Positions 8,734 to 18,533 of a DNA stretch of 54,250 nt are shown here, piece after piece. The notes beneath the pieces are model-generated. The model was not told the origin of the DNA and ran no database searches. It worked only from the letters and a program-made list of their open reading frames with translations. The DNA is from a virus. The position numbers and the translations under genes are program-made. Where the stretch lies: positions 1 to 54,250 of IMG/VR virus record IMGVR_UViG_3300027589_000005; one strand, written 5' to 3'. The number at the start of each line of letters is the position of its first letter. The stretch's first letter is position 1.

Positions 8734-10275
8734 TTAGATGTAAAGACTGGGGTCAAAGTTTGTCGGCACATATCCAGCAGCCTTGATGCTTAGAAGGTAA
8801 GAGCCTGCAGCTCGACCTCCTTTAGTCTTCAAGATATTCTGGTACTTCCCAACATAGTATTCAAAGCGCGAATCCTTGAGGGTCGTTTTACCAGCATCGC
8901 TTGTGTTCAAGCCAGGGGTACCGCTCTCACTAGGATTTTCAACAGTTTCTTGTTCTTTAACATTCTCGGTAGAAGTGTCTTTTGCGTCAAGTCCTTCCGC
9001 ATCAGAAACCGAGTTTTTTTCCTCTTTTGTATCTTCCACTTCTTTCTTGGAGTCAGAAAGCAAACGCGCATAATCTTGCTTGATTGCTTCTAGCTGATCC
9101 TTCAAAGACTGGATCTCTGCCTTAAGGGCCTCATCCGATACAACCTTGGTAAAATACTCTTCGGCCTTGGCTAGAGAATCACTCAGAGCCTCACGTTCAA
9201 CCTTACAGTCAAACAGATCAAGCATCTCCTTGACTCCCTCAAGGTCTTCTACACAATAGACCATGAGCTCTTCAGAGTCTGCTACCAAAGCAAAGCCCGT
9301 AGAAGTAGCATCCTTGGTGGTCTTGAATCTCTTTTGATACGCCGTGTCAAGCTTGCTAAACGAAGGCTTGGCAGCCTCCTGCGCAGTCTCAACGGGCTTA
9401 GCCATACGGGCAGCTACTTTCTCTACAATAGAGTTGAGCGCCTCTTCGCTAATGTCCATGATTTCATCTCCTGGTAGTTCGTTATAGGTAGCTTCGTAAG
9501 AAATATCTTCCAAGTCAAAGAAATTCACTTCTTCGACTTCTCCGTTCTCACTATCTTCAAATGAAATGTTGAAAACAACAGAGGTGTCATTCCCAGGAGT
9601 ATTTACTGTGGAGACTTCTTTTCCATAAAGATTCCCGCAGATCATTACAGGGATGTTACCTTTCTTGTCCTTCATACCATGTTTGTGTTGGCATTTCTGT
9701 CCCTGCATTCTGTCAGCGCCACACTCTCCACAAGCGTATGAGTCTGTATCTGAAGATTGCGAGAAGGTCAGGTAACGCTCATCTAGAATCTTTTCTGCAG
9801 CATTACGGTCCTTGATGTCTAGAGTGGCCACAAGGTCACCTAGCCCCGGCCAACTCCTGTCATTGAGAAGCCGATAACGGTTCATAATCTGCTGTACTTC
9901 TTTAGGAGTACCGTTGTTCACTACATGAACAAACTCTTTATACTCTTTGTCTGTAGTGAAGAACTTCTTTGCCGCTGGGTTCGCCTTCCATTCCACCGAT
10001 CGGATTCTGCCAATAGGCTCCGAGTTCTCATTGTGGTTGATTAGGATTGGCTTTTTGTAGGGTTTAGTCCAAGAATCGATACCGCCAATATGGCCGCTAG
10101 GACGATAAATGCGCTTGTTAATCATCTTGGCTGAAGTAGATAGGACGATATCTACCGACAAACCCTTCTTACTTCCGCGGGCTTCATCAAATAGGAAATC
10201 TAGGATTTCCCCGGTATCCTTATCTGCTAGCTCAGGGAACCGAGCAGATACAACATCAATAAGGTTACTCTTCAT
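8734..10275 (-). CDS. Prohead protease fused to scaffold-like tail
   Basis: 513 aa. The start is ATG 10275 (MKSNLIDVV) after GGAGG; a longer reading to 10323 runs inside the portal gene. Residues 40-200 resemble the serine protease family that matures capsids: VDIVLSTSAKMINKRIYR, catalytic-type His in LINHNENSEPIGRI (H81) and LTFSQSSDTD (around S172-S175). A Cys/His cluster C182-x2-C185...C195-x-H197 follows, seen in jumbo-phage prohead proteases. Residues 290-460 are acidic and coiled-coil-like (SLKDQLEAIKQDYARLLSD), as expected for an internal scaffold. It overlaps the portal stop by 11 nt. Confidence 0.75.
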   Translation of the reverse strand: MKSNLIDVVSARFPELADKDTGEILDFLFDEARGSKKGLSVDIVLSTSAKMINKRIYRPSGHIGGIDSWTKPYKKPILINHNENSEPIGRIRSVEWKANPAAKKFFTTDKEYKEFVHVVNNGTPKEVQQIMNRYRLLNDRSWPGLGDLVATLDIKDRNAAEKILDERYLTFSQSSDTDSYACGECGADRMQGQKCQHKHGMKDKKGNIPVMICGNLYGKEVSTVNTPGNDTSVVFNISFEDSENGEVEEVNFFDLEDISYEATYNELPGDEIMDISEEALNSIVEKVAARMAKPVETAQEAAKPSFSKLDTAYQKRFKTTKDATSTGFALVADSEELMVYCVEDLEGVKEMLDLFDCKVEREALSDSLAKAEEYFTKVVSDEALKAEIQSLKDQLEAIKQDYARLLSDSKKEVEDTKEEKNSVSDAEGLDAKDTSTENVKEQETVENPSESGTPGLNTSDAGKTTLKDSRFEYYVGKYQNILKTKGGRAAGSYLLSIKAAGYVPTNFDPSLYI

Positions 10276-12040
10276 CTTGAATCCTCCAAAGCATGCTATC
10301 TGCGATTGCTTGCAAGTCGTCATAAGTGTCTTTCATTAACTGGTACCTATTCCAAACCATATCTTTCCAAGCTTGGAATTCTGGCTTTTGAGTTAAATCA
10401 TCACTTACGATTATACGTTGTTCGCTTGGGAATTCTACATCTCGTGTTGTTTTAGCTGCGGCTCTAGATCCATACTGGTTAGCAGGGCGAGTCTTATTGG
10501 CGTTAGTCTTGCTTTTCTTTGTGGCCGGTCTTCCTGACTTCGCTTTGGCGGCAGCAGTCTTAGCTTTGGCTGCTGTCTGAGCTGCCTGCTTCTGGATCTT
10601 TAGCTCTTCTTCACCACGCTTCTCTTCTTTCTTAACGGCCTGAGGGGTTAGATTAGACGCAGGAGCATTGGCCAAAGCCTCTCCAGCAGCAAAGGGAATC
10701 GTCGCGCTCTTAAGTAGAGCAGCTGGTTCACCAAACAGAGCATGATGCGTACGCTTCAAATCCTCTTCAGAGAATGGCCTATCGCCAAGAGCAATCTTAG
10801 CTTCTTCGACTGTCATAAGATTGGCTACCCATTTCTGGATAATCTGGTTTTCATCAGCTCGACGTTCTTCCTTATCAATGACGCCAAACTTGATGCTGAC
10901 TTTCTCTTCTTCTTCGAAGATGTCATATCCACCTTCAAGTAGGATTTCGTCGATCACGTAAGCGTTGAATTGGATAGCGTACTCGATAGCAAGCGCCTCG
11001 ATATCTAGCAGCATGCCCTTAGAAAGAGTAGAGGCCGTAGACCTATTAGCAGAGTCTCCTTCTCCCATATCAAGTGCAGACGTACCTAGAGAGGCAAATG
11101 CGCGGCTTTTAAAATGATCGATATAGTAGTCAATCCGCAGAGACCTGCCTTCACTACCAATAGCCTGGATCTTGTGCCTATGGTCTGTAACCAACACACC
11201 TCCTGGAGGCATGTGCTTTACCTTATGGGCCACCTTAGAAGTCTCTTTAATACCATCAGGAGAGACACGCTCAGGCATCTCGTCAGTACCAACAGTATAG
11301 TGGAATACAGGGAAGAGGTTTGTTTCAATCAAATCCTGGATGTTTTCTTCGACACGACGCAAGATTTGGATATCATCAATAGCTGGAATTAGCTCAGGCG
11401 TACCTAGAAAGAAGCCGGGACTCCTATTCGTACAGAAATGCACAATGTCTTTAGCTGGAAAGATCTTTTCGTTGCCCGTAGGCATAAGCTGCTTTACTTC
11501 GATCAGCTCACCATTTGGTTTGGCTCTGAACCTCAGAGTCTCAATTGGCAGAACATGATAACCAGCTACCGGTTGCATCTCTGCGCCACTAGGTAACTTT
11601 CTTGGTTTTGCTGAGCTTTTGTTCTCACTACGAGTTTTGACTACAATACAGTTGTTGTATCGCGCCAAGTCAAATAAATGAGAATAAACCATCATTGAAG
11701 TAGGGATGTTAGTGGCTCCAGCAATCTCACGCAGACGCATCTTAACGTAGTCTGCCTTTTCTGAATCCTTGGAGCTAATGGTAAAGCCGGCCACCATTAG
11801 CCTGTTTACCTTTTTGCGAATAGACCTAGAGAAATAGCCATCAGAATGTTGGGCTACTTGAATCTCTCTAAAGTCATACTCTGCACTGAAGAACTGTTCC
11901 TTTGCATACTTCTCTGTATATGAGAAAGGCTTAGGCTTAACACTACCGAGGACCTGAAAAGATTCCGCGTCAGAGAGATAGCCATCGTCTTCTCTACGGG
12001 CAGCAAAGTTTCTAATTGCTAGGGCTACAGAAGGTTTCAT
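10265..12040 (-). CDS. Portal protein
   Basis: 591 aa. It has the portal pattern: YFSRSIRKKVNRLMVAGF, then a middle part with PIETLRF, IFPAKDIVHFCTNRSPGFFLG and a long helix (ILRRVEENIQDLIETNLFP), then ALDMGEGDSANRSTASTLSKG. The C-terminus, from about residue 470, is Lys/Ala-rich and disordered (AAKAKTAAAKAKSGRPATKK). It forms the dodecameric DNA channel at the packaging vertex. Followed by protease and capsid, as usual. Start after CGGAG. Confidence 0.85.
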   Translation of the reverse strand: MKPSVALAIRNFAARREDDGYLSDAESFQVLGSVKPKPFSYTEKYAKEQFFSAEYDFREIQVAQHSDGYFSRSIRKKVNRLMVAGFTISSKDSEKADYVKMRLREIAGATNIPTSMMVYSHLFDLARYNNCIVVKTRSENKSSAKPRKLPSGAEMQPVAGYHVLPIETLRFRAKPNGELIEVKQLMPTGNEKIFPAKDIVHFCTNRSPGFFLGTPELIPAIDDIQILRRVEENIQDLIETNLFPVFHYTVGTDEMPERVSPDGIKETSKVAHKVKHMPPGGVLVTDHRHKIQAIGSEGRSLRIDYYIDHFKSRAFASLGTSALDMGEGDSANRSTASTLSKGMLLDIEALAIEYAIQFNAYVIDEILLEGGYDIFEEEEKVSIKFGVIDKEERRADENQIIQKWVANLMTVEEAKIALGDRPFSEEDLKRTHHALFGEPAALLKSATIPFAAGEALANAPASNLTPQAVKKEEKRGEEELKIQKQAAQTAAKAKTAAAKAKSGRPATKKSKTNANKTRPANQYGSRAAAKTTRDVEFPSEQRIIVSDDLTQKPEFQAWKDMVWNRYQLMKDTYDDLQAIADSMLWRIQDEE

Positions 12041-13614
12041 GTTCTATTCTCCGTTAGTTCGGAAATCCATTTGCTAAGCATAACAGACTCTTGTGGATCT
12101 CGACTACTAATGCATGCCGATAGGGGAAGTGTATGGCCGCTTACGGTCACTGTGCCTTCCTTGGCGCTGGAAGTCGGATCAACAAAACGCTTTAGAGCGT
12201 CTTCAAGCTTATCTGGGTGCTCTTCTACGAACTGACACCAATCCGTAACGTCTTTGTTCTCTTTAATCAAGTTGATAATCATAATTACCAATCTGATGAT
12301 GCTGAGGATCAAAAGCATAAAGCCGTACGCTTCTAGCTGCACACTCAGCCCACCAGCCACCAATCCTTTGATGCTTGTTAGTGAAAGCAGAATCTCATTG
12401 AAGAAGTTACTTACGTTATCTTTCGCCTCAGCGATCGCCGATACAAACTTATTGAAGAACAAATCGTCCGTAGCTGGTTTCTCAATTGCTTCTTTCATAG
12501 TTCTAGCAGTAGTGAACTCCGCTCCAGACACAAATTGAGCCCATGGATTGATGTTCTTCACTCCATCTGGGAGCCCAGTCATTTTCTTCCCGTCGATTAG
12601 CTGATCAGATCTTACAAACTTCTTCTTTACGGGGTCCCAATATAGGCCCGTAAAGACAAGAGAAGCCTCGGCGTTAGGAATGATTTCGCCACCCTTAATC
12701 TCTTTTAGGCGGTCTAAGAATTCTTCCTTAGCGGCCTTCATGGTAGCGTAAGTATCCTTGGCTTGGTATTCCACTGTAGCCAAGGTCATAAAGATTCCTT
12801 CCAAGCAGTCAAGGGGGTTTAGCACGACACCCGCGATTTGCTGGATCAAACTAGAAAGTGCATCCACAATAAAGTTGATAATTGGTCCTAATAGCACTGT
12901 CCAATCTAACTTTGCCGACAGAGCAAACGTCAGATACTTTGTGAATAGCATCTTAAGGGCCATTAGCAAAGCAATCCAATCAGCAGGGCACACTAGACTA
13001 AACCAGTTCATCCAACGACAAAAGTTACGTAGGAAGTTAACTGGGTTAGTTAGATCTTCGAGTTTCTCCAAAATATTGTTGATATCGTTTAGTAGACTAA
13101 AGATCGGACCCAACAGATCTACTAATGGAATCTGCCAGTTGAATGTAATTCGCGTATTACAGTTCCAACATTCGGCCATATAGGCTTCGAACTTAGCTGC
13201 GTCTGCTGGTGACATGCCAAGTAGTTTACCGTAATCCGTTTCGAGGCTGAGAGAGCCACCACCAATCTCTAATGAGGGGGTTGGGAGGCCGCCATTGTCG
13301 CTAAGAACTAGGCCTTCGTTCTCTCCAGGTACGTAATCGATTGTTAGTCCAGCTTCCGTCGTAACGTCTTGTGAGCCCGTAGGAGAGGGAACGCTACTCT
13401 TGGAGCTGTATCCAGGAGGCGTGCCAATCTTCTTCATACGATTGAGAGACTCGTCTGCTCCCTGCAGAATAGTTTTAAAGCCCTCAATAGGGCCTTGCAT
13501 AGACATGATGATGCCTTCCCTTGTTTCTGACTCAAGGGCCGCTGTCTCAAACGCATCAATCAACAACACAATGTTGTTGTATGTCTCTTGATCATATAGG
13601 TCTGCAGTAATCAT
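12037..13614 (-). CDS. Unknown virion-region protein with C-terminal membrane segment
   Basis: 525 aa. The start codon overlaps the upstream stop as TAATG. Hydrophobic segments occur around residues 215-275 (WIALLMALKMLFTKYLTFAL) and near 440-460 (FMLLILSIIRLVIMIINLI). Three or more cysteines cluster at CWNCNTRI and CRWMNW...VCPADW. It lies between the terminase-linked genes and the portal. No family recognised. It may be an internal or ejected virion protein that contacts the membrane; that is inference. Confidence 0.45.
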   Translation of the reverse strand: MITADLYDQETYNNIVLLIDAFETAALESETREGIIMSMQGPIEGFKTILQGADESLNRMKKIGTPPGYSSKSSVPSPTGSQDVTTEAGLTIDYVPGENEGLVLSDNGGLPTPSLEIGGGSLSLETDYGKLLGMSPADAAKFEAYMAECWNCNTRITFNWQIPLVDLLGPIFSLLNDINNILEKLEDLTNPVNFLRNFCRWMNWFSLVCPADWIALLMALKMLFTKYLTFALSAKLDWTVLLGPIINFIVDALSSLIQQIAGVVLNPLDCLEGIFMTLATVEYQAKDTYATMKAAKEEFLDRLKEIKGGEIIPNAEASLVFTGLYWDPVKKKFVRSDQLIDGKKMTGLPDGVKNINPWAQFVSGAEFTTARTMKEAIEKPATDDLFFNKFVSAIAEAKDNVSNFFNEILLSLTSIKGLVAGGLSVQLEAYGFMLLILSIIRLVIMIINLIKENKDVTDWCQFVEEHPDKLEDALKRFVDPTSSAKEGTVTVSGHTLPLSACISSRDPQESVMLSKWISELTENRT

Positions 13615-13907
13615 TAGTCGTCGTCCATTTTGATTAGGTCTTCGCGGATCATCTTTCCGCCCTGCCCACGTTCTACAAGGTCAGCGTACGTGTGAGCCAG
13701 AGCTCTAGCTTCTCCATCATAACGAAAATCTGTAATTGGTGCAGAGACGCCCAATTCCTGAGCAAAACTTCTTAGGATTGCTTCCAAATCAGCTCGAGTA
13801 ACAAAATCCCTCCCAATCTTAGGGAACAGGATCTTGTAACCTTCTTCTCTGTACTTGTTAGCAGAAAAACCATCCTCGTTACGGGCAGCCTTACTTAGAA
13901 AGCTCAT
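13614..13907 (-). CDS. Small protein, unknown
   Basis: 97 aa. ATG 13907 (MSFLSKAARNEDG) follows GGGGGA by 4 nt and overlaps the upstream stop as ATGA; a TTG further upstream is rejected because it overlaps that purine run. Mixed alpha/beta with DFVTRADLEAILRSFAQELG. Part of a run of overlapping genes between terminase and portal. No family recognised. Confidence 0.55.
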   Translation of the reverse strand: MSFLSKAARNEDGFSANKYREEGYKILFPKIGRDFVTRADLEAILRSFAQELGVSAPITDFRYDGEARALAHTYADLVERGQGGKMIREDLIKMDDD

Positions 13908-14383
13908 GTATTCCCCCAATCGCCTTTCACATACTCTTCAGTACTCTCTTTATCTAGCTTAGCTTTTAATGCTTTTAGCTCTTTGTACATCTGATACGTG
14001 ATAGCGTCTTTGGCTTCACCATATAGTTGTCTTGTCGCTGTCCTGAGGTTTCTGCGTTTAGAGATATTTAGTTTGTAGCCGATCTTGTTTTGTTCAGATA
14101 GCTGTAGGTCTAGGCCGTTAGAGAAAGAAGTGAGGCGCTCCATAGTCTGCCTTACTTGCATTTTGGCGTCGTCGATTAGCTTTGCTTGTTCGATTGATTC
14201 TTCTAAGGACAACGCTTTAATTGGCCCCGCCTTTTCAGTCGAAGCTTCCTCCAAACGCTTATTGAGCTTTGCGGCGACATCTTCTCCGCTCGCCTTGCTT
14301 CCCCTAACGGCCTCATTCAAACTACCAAAATCAGGCTGTAAATCAGGAGGATTGAACCCTTTGAAGATCTTTTCAAACGACAT
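13904..14383 (-). CDS. Coiled-coil protein, unknown
   Basis: 159 aa. Charged and helical almost throughout (LNKRLEEASTEKAGPIK; ELKALKAKLDKESTEEY). The start overlaps the upstream stop as TGATG. No cysteine motif or membrane segment. It could be an internal head or assembly protein; no family recognised. Confidence 0.5.
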   Translation of the reverse strand: MSFEKIFKGFNPPDLQPDFGSLNEAVRGSKASGEDVAAKLNKRLEEASTEKAGPIKALSLEESIEQAKLIDDAKMQVRQTMERLTSFSNGLDLQLSEQNKIGYKLNISKRRNLRTATRQLYGEAKDAITYQMYKELKALKAKLDKESTEEYVKGDWGNT

Positions 14384-14820
14384 CAGCTACCTACTACTTT
14401 CTCTTGTGCGGAAAGAGTAAGTACATAGTTATTCCGATACTGAGCTGGAGTGCGACCAGGCACAAAAACCCTAAGCCAAACTGAAAGCAAAGTAGTAGTG
14501 TCTCCAGCATCTGTATCTCCTAAGGACCCAAGAACAACTGGCGCCATATTGGTTGCGGCGTCCCATTCTTTTTCAGTAGGTCTACGTGAACCAGGAATCA
14601 ACTTAAACGACCAACCACTAGTCCCATACTCTCCAGTGACATCATAAGATCCTGAAGATGTAAGTTGAACTTGAATCTGCTGGTAGTAGTGGTTCGCGCT
14701 ATCATTCCTAACAAAGAATTGAACTTCAGAAGCATCTCCATAGTATCCATTATGGGCAGTCCACAAAGGATTGCTACTAGAGAGCTCATCAAAATTGGTA
14801 TCGAAGAATTTAAGACTCAT
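14383..14820 (-). CDS. Beta-rich virion-like protein, unknown
   Basis: 145 aa starting MSLKFFDTNFDELSS. Beta-rich with SGSYDVTGEYGTSGWSFKL and a C-terminal LRVFVPGRTPAQYRNNYVL, which reads like a small jelly-roll or Ig-like virion domain. TAATG overlap with the preceding gene. Function unknown; structural role inferred from its neighbours. Confidence 0.5.
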   Translation of the reverse strand: MSLKFFDTNFDELSSSNPLWTAHNGYYGDASEVQFFVRNDSANHYYQQIQVQLTSSGSYDVTGEYGTSGWSFKLIPGSRRPTEKEWDAATNMAPVVLGSLGDTDAGDTTTLLSVWLRVFVPGRTPAQYRNNYVLTLSAQEKVVGS

Positions 14821-15926
14821 TATCCACCAAACCTATTGCCTCTAGTAGAGTTGAGGCCCTGAGCACGGTTTCTGTTTGTACCAAACATACCACCACCAAG
14901 CATAGCACCAGTAGCAAAGAGAGCAGCTCTAGCTTCGGCGCTTTCAATGCCACGAGCTGTTTGCACAGCCTTACCTGCAAACTCAGTACCAAAGTCGAAG
15001 TTCTTGCTTACAGCTTGTCCCCATTCAGCGACGCCACTAATCATTCCTCTACTAGCAACTCCGGATACCACAGCACCACCAGCGGCACCAAAAGTAGCTC
15101 CTTTAGCAAAGGTCCATACTCCACGGTTCTCTTCAGTAGAGCCAATCCAAGCGGTACCACCACCAACAAGAGCCCCACCAACTACAGCGTTAGCGGAACC
15201 AAAGCCCATAGCGGGAGTATAAGTATCTGGTACTGGATCTGACGGCCTTATCGGCATTGGAGCAGGCTTTTTTGTAGAGTATTTGCCTTTTGAACGCACC
15301 AAGTCGAAATTGCTAACTGTTCCGCTTGCCACTCTTCCTAGATAAGAGGTTTTTTGAGGTTTTGGCGCTCTCTTCCTTTTGTAATCTGTTTTAAACTCTC
15401 CAGGTGCATCCAGATAAGAATCGTCATAAGACTCTGGAGTCTCTTTAGGAGGAGTTTTACTGAGTGGGGCCGGACGATTTGCAGCTGGCTTTTTTTGAGC
15501 GTAGTTGCCTCTGAGGAGACTAACGTTTCTGTTTGCAACTTCTCCGCTTGCCACTCTTCCTAGATAAGAGGTTTTTTGAGGTTTTGGCGCTCTTTTTCTT
15601 TTGTAGTCTGTCCTAAATTCTCCAGGTGCATCTAAGTAAGAGTCGTCATACGAACCTGGCGTAGGACGATTAAGACGGCTCATTTCACTAGAATCCAAAT
15701 ATTTTGGTGTATCATAGCCAAGTTGTTTCATTGTTGGCGAGAACGGCGCATCTAAGTAGGAGTCATCGTATGGTTTTAGAACTTCTTGTGGTTCCATATC
15801 ATAACGCATTCTCGTAGAAGGCACAAAATCTGGAGCAGGCCTAGGGACTGGCACCGCATTTGGTCCGCCAAGTTTTGGTGCGGCAGCATCGAACAGACCT
15901 GCCAATCCTGTCCATTTACCTTTCAT
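14820..15926 (-). CDS. Repeat-containing basic protein with glycine-rich hydrophobic C-terminus
   Basis: 368 aa. It has three copies of YDDSYLDAP. Two of them sit in near-identical long repeats containing YKRKRAPKPQKTSYLGRVAS, about 74 residues apart. The last 130 residues are Gly/Ala-rich and hydrophobic (VVGGALVGGGTAWIG; GAAGGAVVSGVA), like glycine-zipper membrane segments. The gene follows terminase with TAATG overlap and GGAGG. A repeat half that is basic and probably disordered plus a zipper half suggests an ejected or membrane-inserted virion protein (inference). Confidence 0.5.
   Translation of the reverse strand: MKGKWTGLAGLFDAAAPKLGGPNAVPVPRPAPDFVPSTRMRYDMEPQEVLKPYDDSYLDAPFSPTMKQLGYDTPKYLDSSEMSRLNRPTPGSYDDSYLDAPGEFRTDYKRKRAPKPQKTSYLGRVASGEVANRNVSLLRGNYAQKKPAANRPAPLSKTPPKETPESYDDSYLDAPGEFKTDYKRKRAPKPQKTSYLGRVASGTVSNFDLVRSKGKYSTKKPAPMPIRPSDPVPDTYTPAMGFGSANAVVGGALVGGGTAWIGSTEENRGVWTFAKGATFGAAGGAVVSGVASRGMISGVAEWGQAVSKNFDFGTEFAGKAVQTARGIESAEARAALFATGAMLGGGMFGTNRNRAQGLNSTRGNRFGG
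15321..15371 (-). repeat. Intragenic direct repeat, copy 1
   Basis: A 51-nt stretch is repeated exactly at 15543-15593, inside the repeat-containing protein gene. It encodes the APKPQKTSYLGRVAS part of the peptide repeat. Exact nucleotide identity points to recent duplication or recombination. Confidence 0.85.
15543..15593 (-). repeat. Intragenic direct repeat, copy 2
   Basis: Exact second copy of 15321-15371, 222 nt away. Confidence 0.85.
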
Positions 15927-18115
15927 TATCTCCTCCCTAGAGGCTTACCGCCCCTGCGTGGTACAGCGTAAATATCGTTATCATCATTAAATGAATCACT
16001 ATCTGGATCGTAACCTTTTGGTAAATTCTTATAGTACTCAGCTACTGTTTTTGGTGCGTTGTTTCTACGAGAAATACCTTGTTTCTTACTACCTTCATAG
16101 TCCAATTCATTCAACAGTGTACCATTGCCACCATAGATATTCAGGCCCGTAATAGAGACGCCTGCCTTTGCTACATCTCTAATGAATTCTGCAGTACCGC
16201 TTAGGTCAGATTCGTTTTCCTTTCCTCTTTTCTCCAGTGTCTTGTCATCCACTACAGAGACGTTGCCATCTCCATACATGTTTGGTGAGTACTCCGATAG
16301 CTCAATGAACAACCCTCCAAGGGCCAACATCCAAGCATCTAGTCTATGGTCTCCGACCGTAGCGTTTTCGGGCCCGTAGATAGGACGATTGGTTTGTGGG
16401 TTACGCCTTACGATGATGTAGTTTCCAAGTTCGTTTTTTAGTTGCTCATCATCTTTAGGGAATACAAACTTTTCATCTTCAAAGATACGCATTGCGTTTT
16501 CTACAAGGAAGTCTTTCGCGGTCTTTTGGATTTCGCGGCCGTCTACTGGCGACCTCAGAGTTACCTTCGAAGAGAAGTTGAACGACTTGATGATGTCTAC
16601 GATTCGAGCTGCGGACTTTTCTCTTTCTGTTTTCTTTTCTTTTTCTCTCATAGCGAGAGAGTAAACTTGCAAGTCCTCAATAATTGTGTGGCCGTACCCG
16701 TCGTCTGCATAGATATAGTCCAGGTTCCACTTATGAGTGAGGCGAATTACTTCTTCTTTCCACTTAATAGAAGAGAATTCTGACTGGGAGATGTTGATTG
16801 CTTCGAGTCCAATCCACCTATGCCCGTCTGCATCATAGCCAGCCACATAGAACTCAGTACCCGCATTCTTGTTCCAGTCAATGCCCATACACTTGATGAG
16901 CTTCTCGGGTCGCGCCACCCCTAATTTAGTACGCAAAGTATGATTACTAATGGTTTCATAATACGTGTACTCTCTAAGGGCACTCATAATCCAAGAAGGA
17001 CGGAATACAGAAGAGCCACCATCAATAAACTCGGCCATAAACTCAGACATGATAGAGTCTTTGCTCTTGCCCTTGGTAAGAAGGTCTTTAGTTTCGTCCC
17101 ATTGAGGTAGAACTGTAGTTGGGATGTGATCTTCTTTGAATGAGGCATCTTGCATGCACCATTTATAGAAGGCGGCGCGCTTACCAATAGGAGTAGAAGT
17201 AGCAATGATTCGAGTGTTCTTACGAGTAGCCATAATAGGAATAATGGCATCATCAAGAATCTTCTCTGGAATCATATCCATTTCGTCTAGATAGATGATG
17301 TCGGCAGACTGTCCACGCATGGTACCACCAGAAGAGCCGTCTTGCTTGACGCCAACGCCTGAAACGAATCCTTTGATCACGCCACCATTCTTGAACTCCA
17401 TACGTAAAGGAGGAGTTTTAGCATACAAGGAGCCGCTGGCTCCTGTAGTGACTTGGGCAGCTAGCTCGGGACAACGAAGAAGCAAATCTTCCATTTCCTG
17501 AAAGATCGCGTTAATCTGAGCTTGGTAAGGAGTAACGATCATGATCTGAGGGCCGGCGTAAACATTCTGCCCGTTTGATTTACCCTTAGGAATCTTTACA
17601 GTCTCAACAGCATGTAGCAACTTAAGAGCAATGGCAAACGTTTTCCCTGAACGCCGTCCTTCTCTAAGGGCAATTCTTCTCGAAGTACAGCGAATCTGCT
17701 CCTTCTGATAGGGTCTAAGGTACCACTCGTTATCAGTATCCTTAGTAGAATCATCAAAACCAAACATAAGCTCACACCAAGCAACAGGATCTTGTGTGGC
17801 CCGTAGTACTAAAGTGGCGCGCTCACGAGAAATGCCATCTTTGATCATCATCTGATCTACAATTTCAGCAGATCCAGGAGGCAGAGAGTTCTTGATCCCA
17901 CTGCAAGGAATATTGTTCTCACCATACTTAATGTGTTGGCGCGCAATACAAGCAACACAGGTACGATGCCATTCAGGATTGATATCGAACTTCTTCCTAA
18001 GCCAAATGATTTCCGCTTCTGTTAGCTTAACGTAAGGGTCCTGATATTTAACCTTGTATTCATTCTCTGTGTAGAGCCTGTTTCTGATCCAATCTAACGT
18101 AATCTGCTCAGCCAT
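15926..18115 (-). CDS. terL: Terminase large subunit
   Basis: 729 aa. ATPase half: Walker A GRRSGKT at residues 153-159, Walker B ADIIYLDEMD at 271-280, and coupling motif ATSTPIG at about 305-311. Nuclease half: GIDWNKNAGTEFYVAGYDADG with the first catalytic Asp, then YADDGYG and DHRLDAWMLALGG as further acidic sites. It packages DNA into the prohead through the portal. An N-terminal cysteine group (C53-x2-C56...C71) is not a standard part of the enzyme. The last 90 residues are a disordered basic tail. Start after AGGAA, overlapping the upstream gene. Confidence 0.97.
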   Translation of the reverse strand: MAEQITLDWIRNRLYTENEYKVKYQDPYVKLTEAEIIWLRKKFDINPEWHRTCVACIARQHIKYGENNIPCSGIKNSLPPGSAEIVDQMMIKDGISRERATLVLRATQDPVAWCELMFGFDDSTKDTDNEWYLRPYQKEQIRCTSRRIALREGRRSGKTFAIALKLLHAVETVKIPKGKSNGQNVYAGPQIMIVTPYQAQINAIFQEMEDLLLRCPELAAQVTTGASGSLYAKTPPLRMEFKNGGVIKGFVSGVGVKQDGSSGGTMRGQSADIIYLDEMDMIPEKILDDAIIPIMATRKNTRIIATSTPIGKRAAFYKWCMQDASFKEDHIPTTVLPQWDETKDLLTKGKSKDSIMSEFMAEFIDGGSSVFRPSWIMSALREYTYYETISNHTLRTKLGVARPEKLIKCMGIDWNKNAGTEFYVAGYDADGHRWIGLEAINISQSEFSSIKWKEEVIRLTHKWNLDYIYADDGYGHTIIEDLQVYSLAMREKEKKTEREKSAARIVDIIKSFNFSSKVTLRSPVDGREIQKTAKDFLVENAMRIFEDEKFVFPKDDEQLKNELGNYIIVRRNPQTNRPIYGPENATVGDHRLDAWMLALGGLFIELSEYSPNMYGDGNVSVVDDKTLEKRGKENESDLSGTAEFIRDVAKAGVSITGLNIYGGNGTLLNELDYEGSKKQGISRRNNAPKTVAEYYKNLPKGYDPDSDSFNDDNDIYAVPRRGGKPLGRR

Positions 18116-18533
18116 TGATGATATTCCTGTTGATAGGCACTAGGTATTCTTTTGCCTCAAACAATTGGTGGAGTTCTGTTTCGTAAACACTCCAAACTAG
18201 AGTGTTGCTCTCAATTTCGTAGGTCATGACTTTCCCTACAATAATTGGTGACATGATATGTCTTTCCAAAACAAGATTTACGTGGTCGCTGTCGCCCAAA
18301 TCATAGATCTCAATTCTGAAGTCATCAAATGTTGCAGTCCAGGCGTTCTTGTAAGACTTAACTACTGGCTTCTTCTCCAAGAACTGCGTCGATGCCATGA
18401 TAAAAGGCGCAATTTCTTCATACAGCATTCCAGCAGTAAATAGAATTAACGTCTTTTTTTGAGACAGAGAGTTAGAGATATCATTCCAAATAGTCATCTT
18501 GCTGGAGAAAGTAAGCATCATGTGTAGGGTCAC
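18108..18533 (-). CDS. Small protein, unknown
   Basis: 141 aa from a GTG start overlapping the upstream stop. ATG codons a few residues in (MMLTFSSKM) are alternatives because the purine run sits very close to the GTG. Mixed alpha/beta, with FDDFRIEIYDLGDSDHVNLV. It lies directly upstream of terminase in the operon. No family recognised. Confidence 0.5.
   Translation of the reverse strand: MTLHMMLTFSSKMTIWNDISNSLSQKKTLILFTAGMLYEEIAPFIMASTQFLEKKPVVKSYKNAWTATFDDFRIEIYDLGDSDHVNLVLERHIMSPIIVGKVMTYEIESNTLVWSVYETELHQLFEAKEYLVPINRNIING

Noticed and set aside
8734-10323. Longer start for the protease/scaffold gene at 10323
   Set aside because: The extension lies in the portal gene's end and ignores the GGAGG next to ATG 10275.
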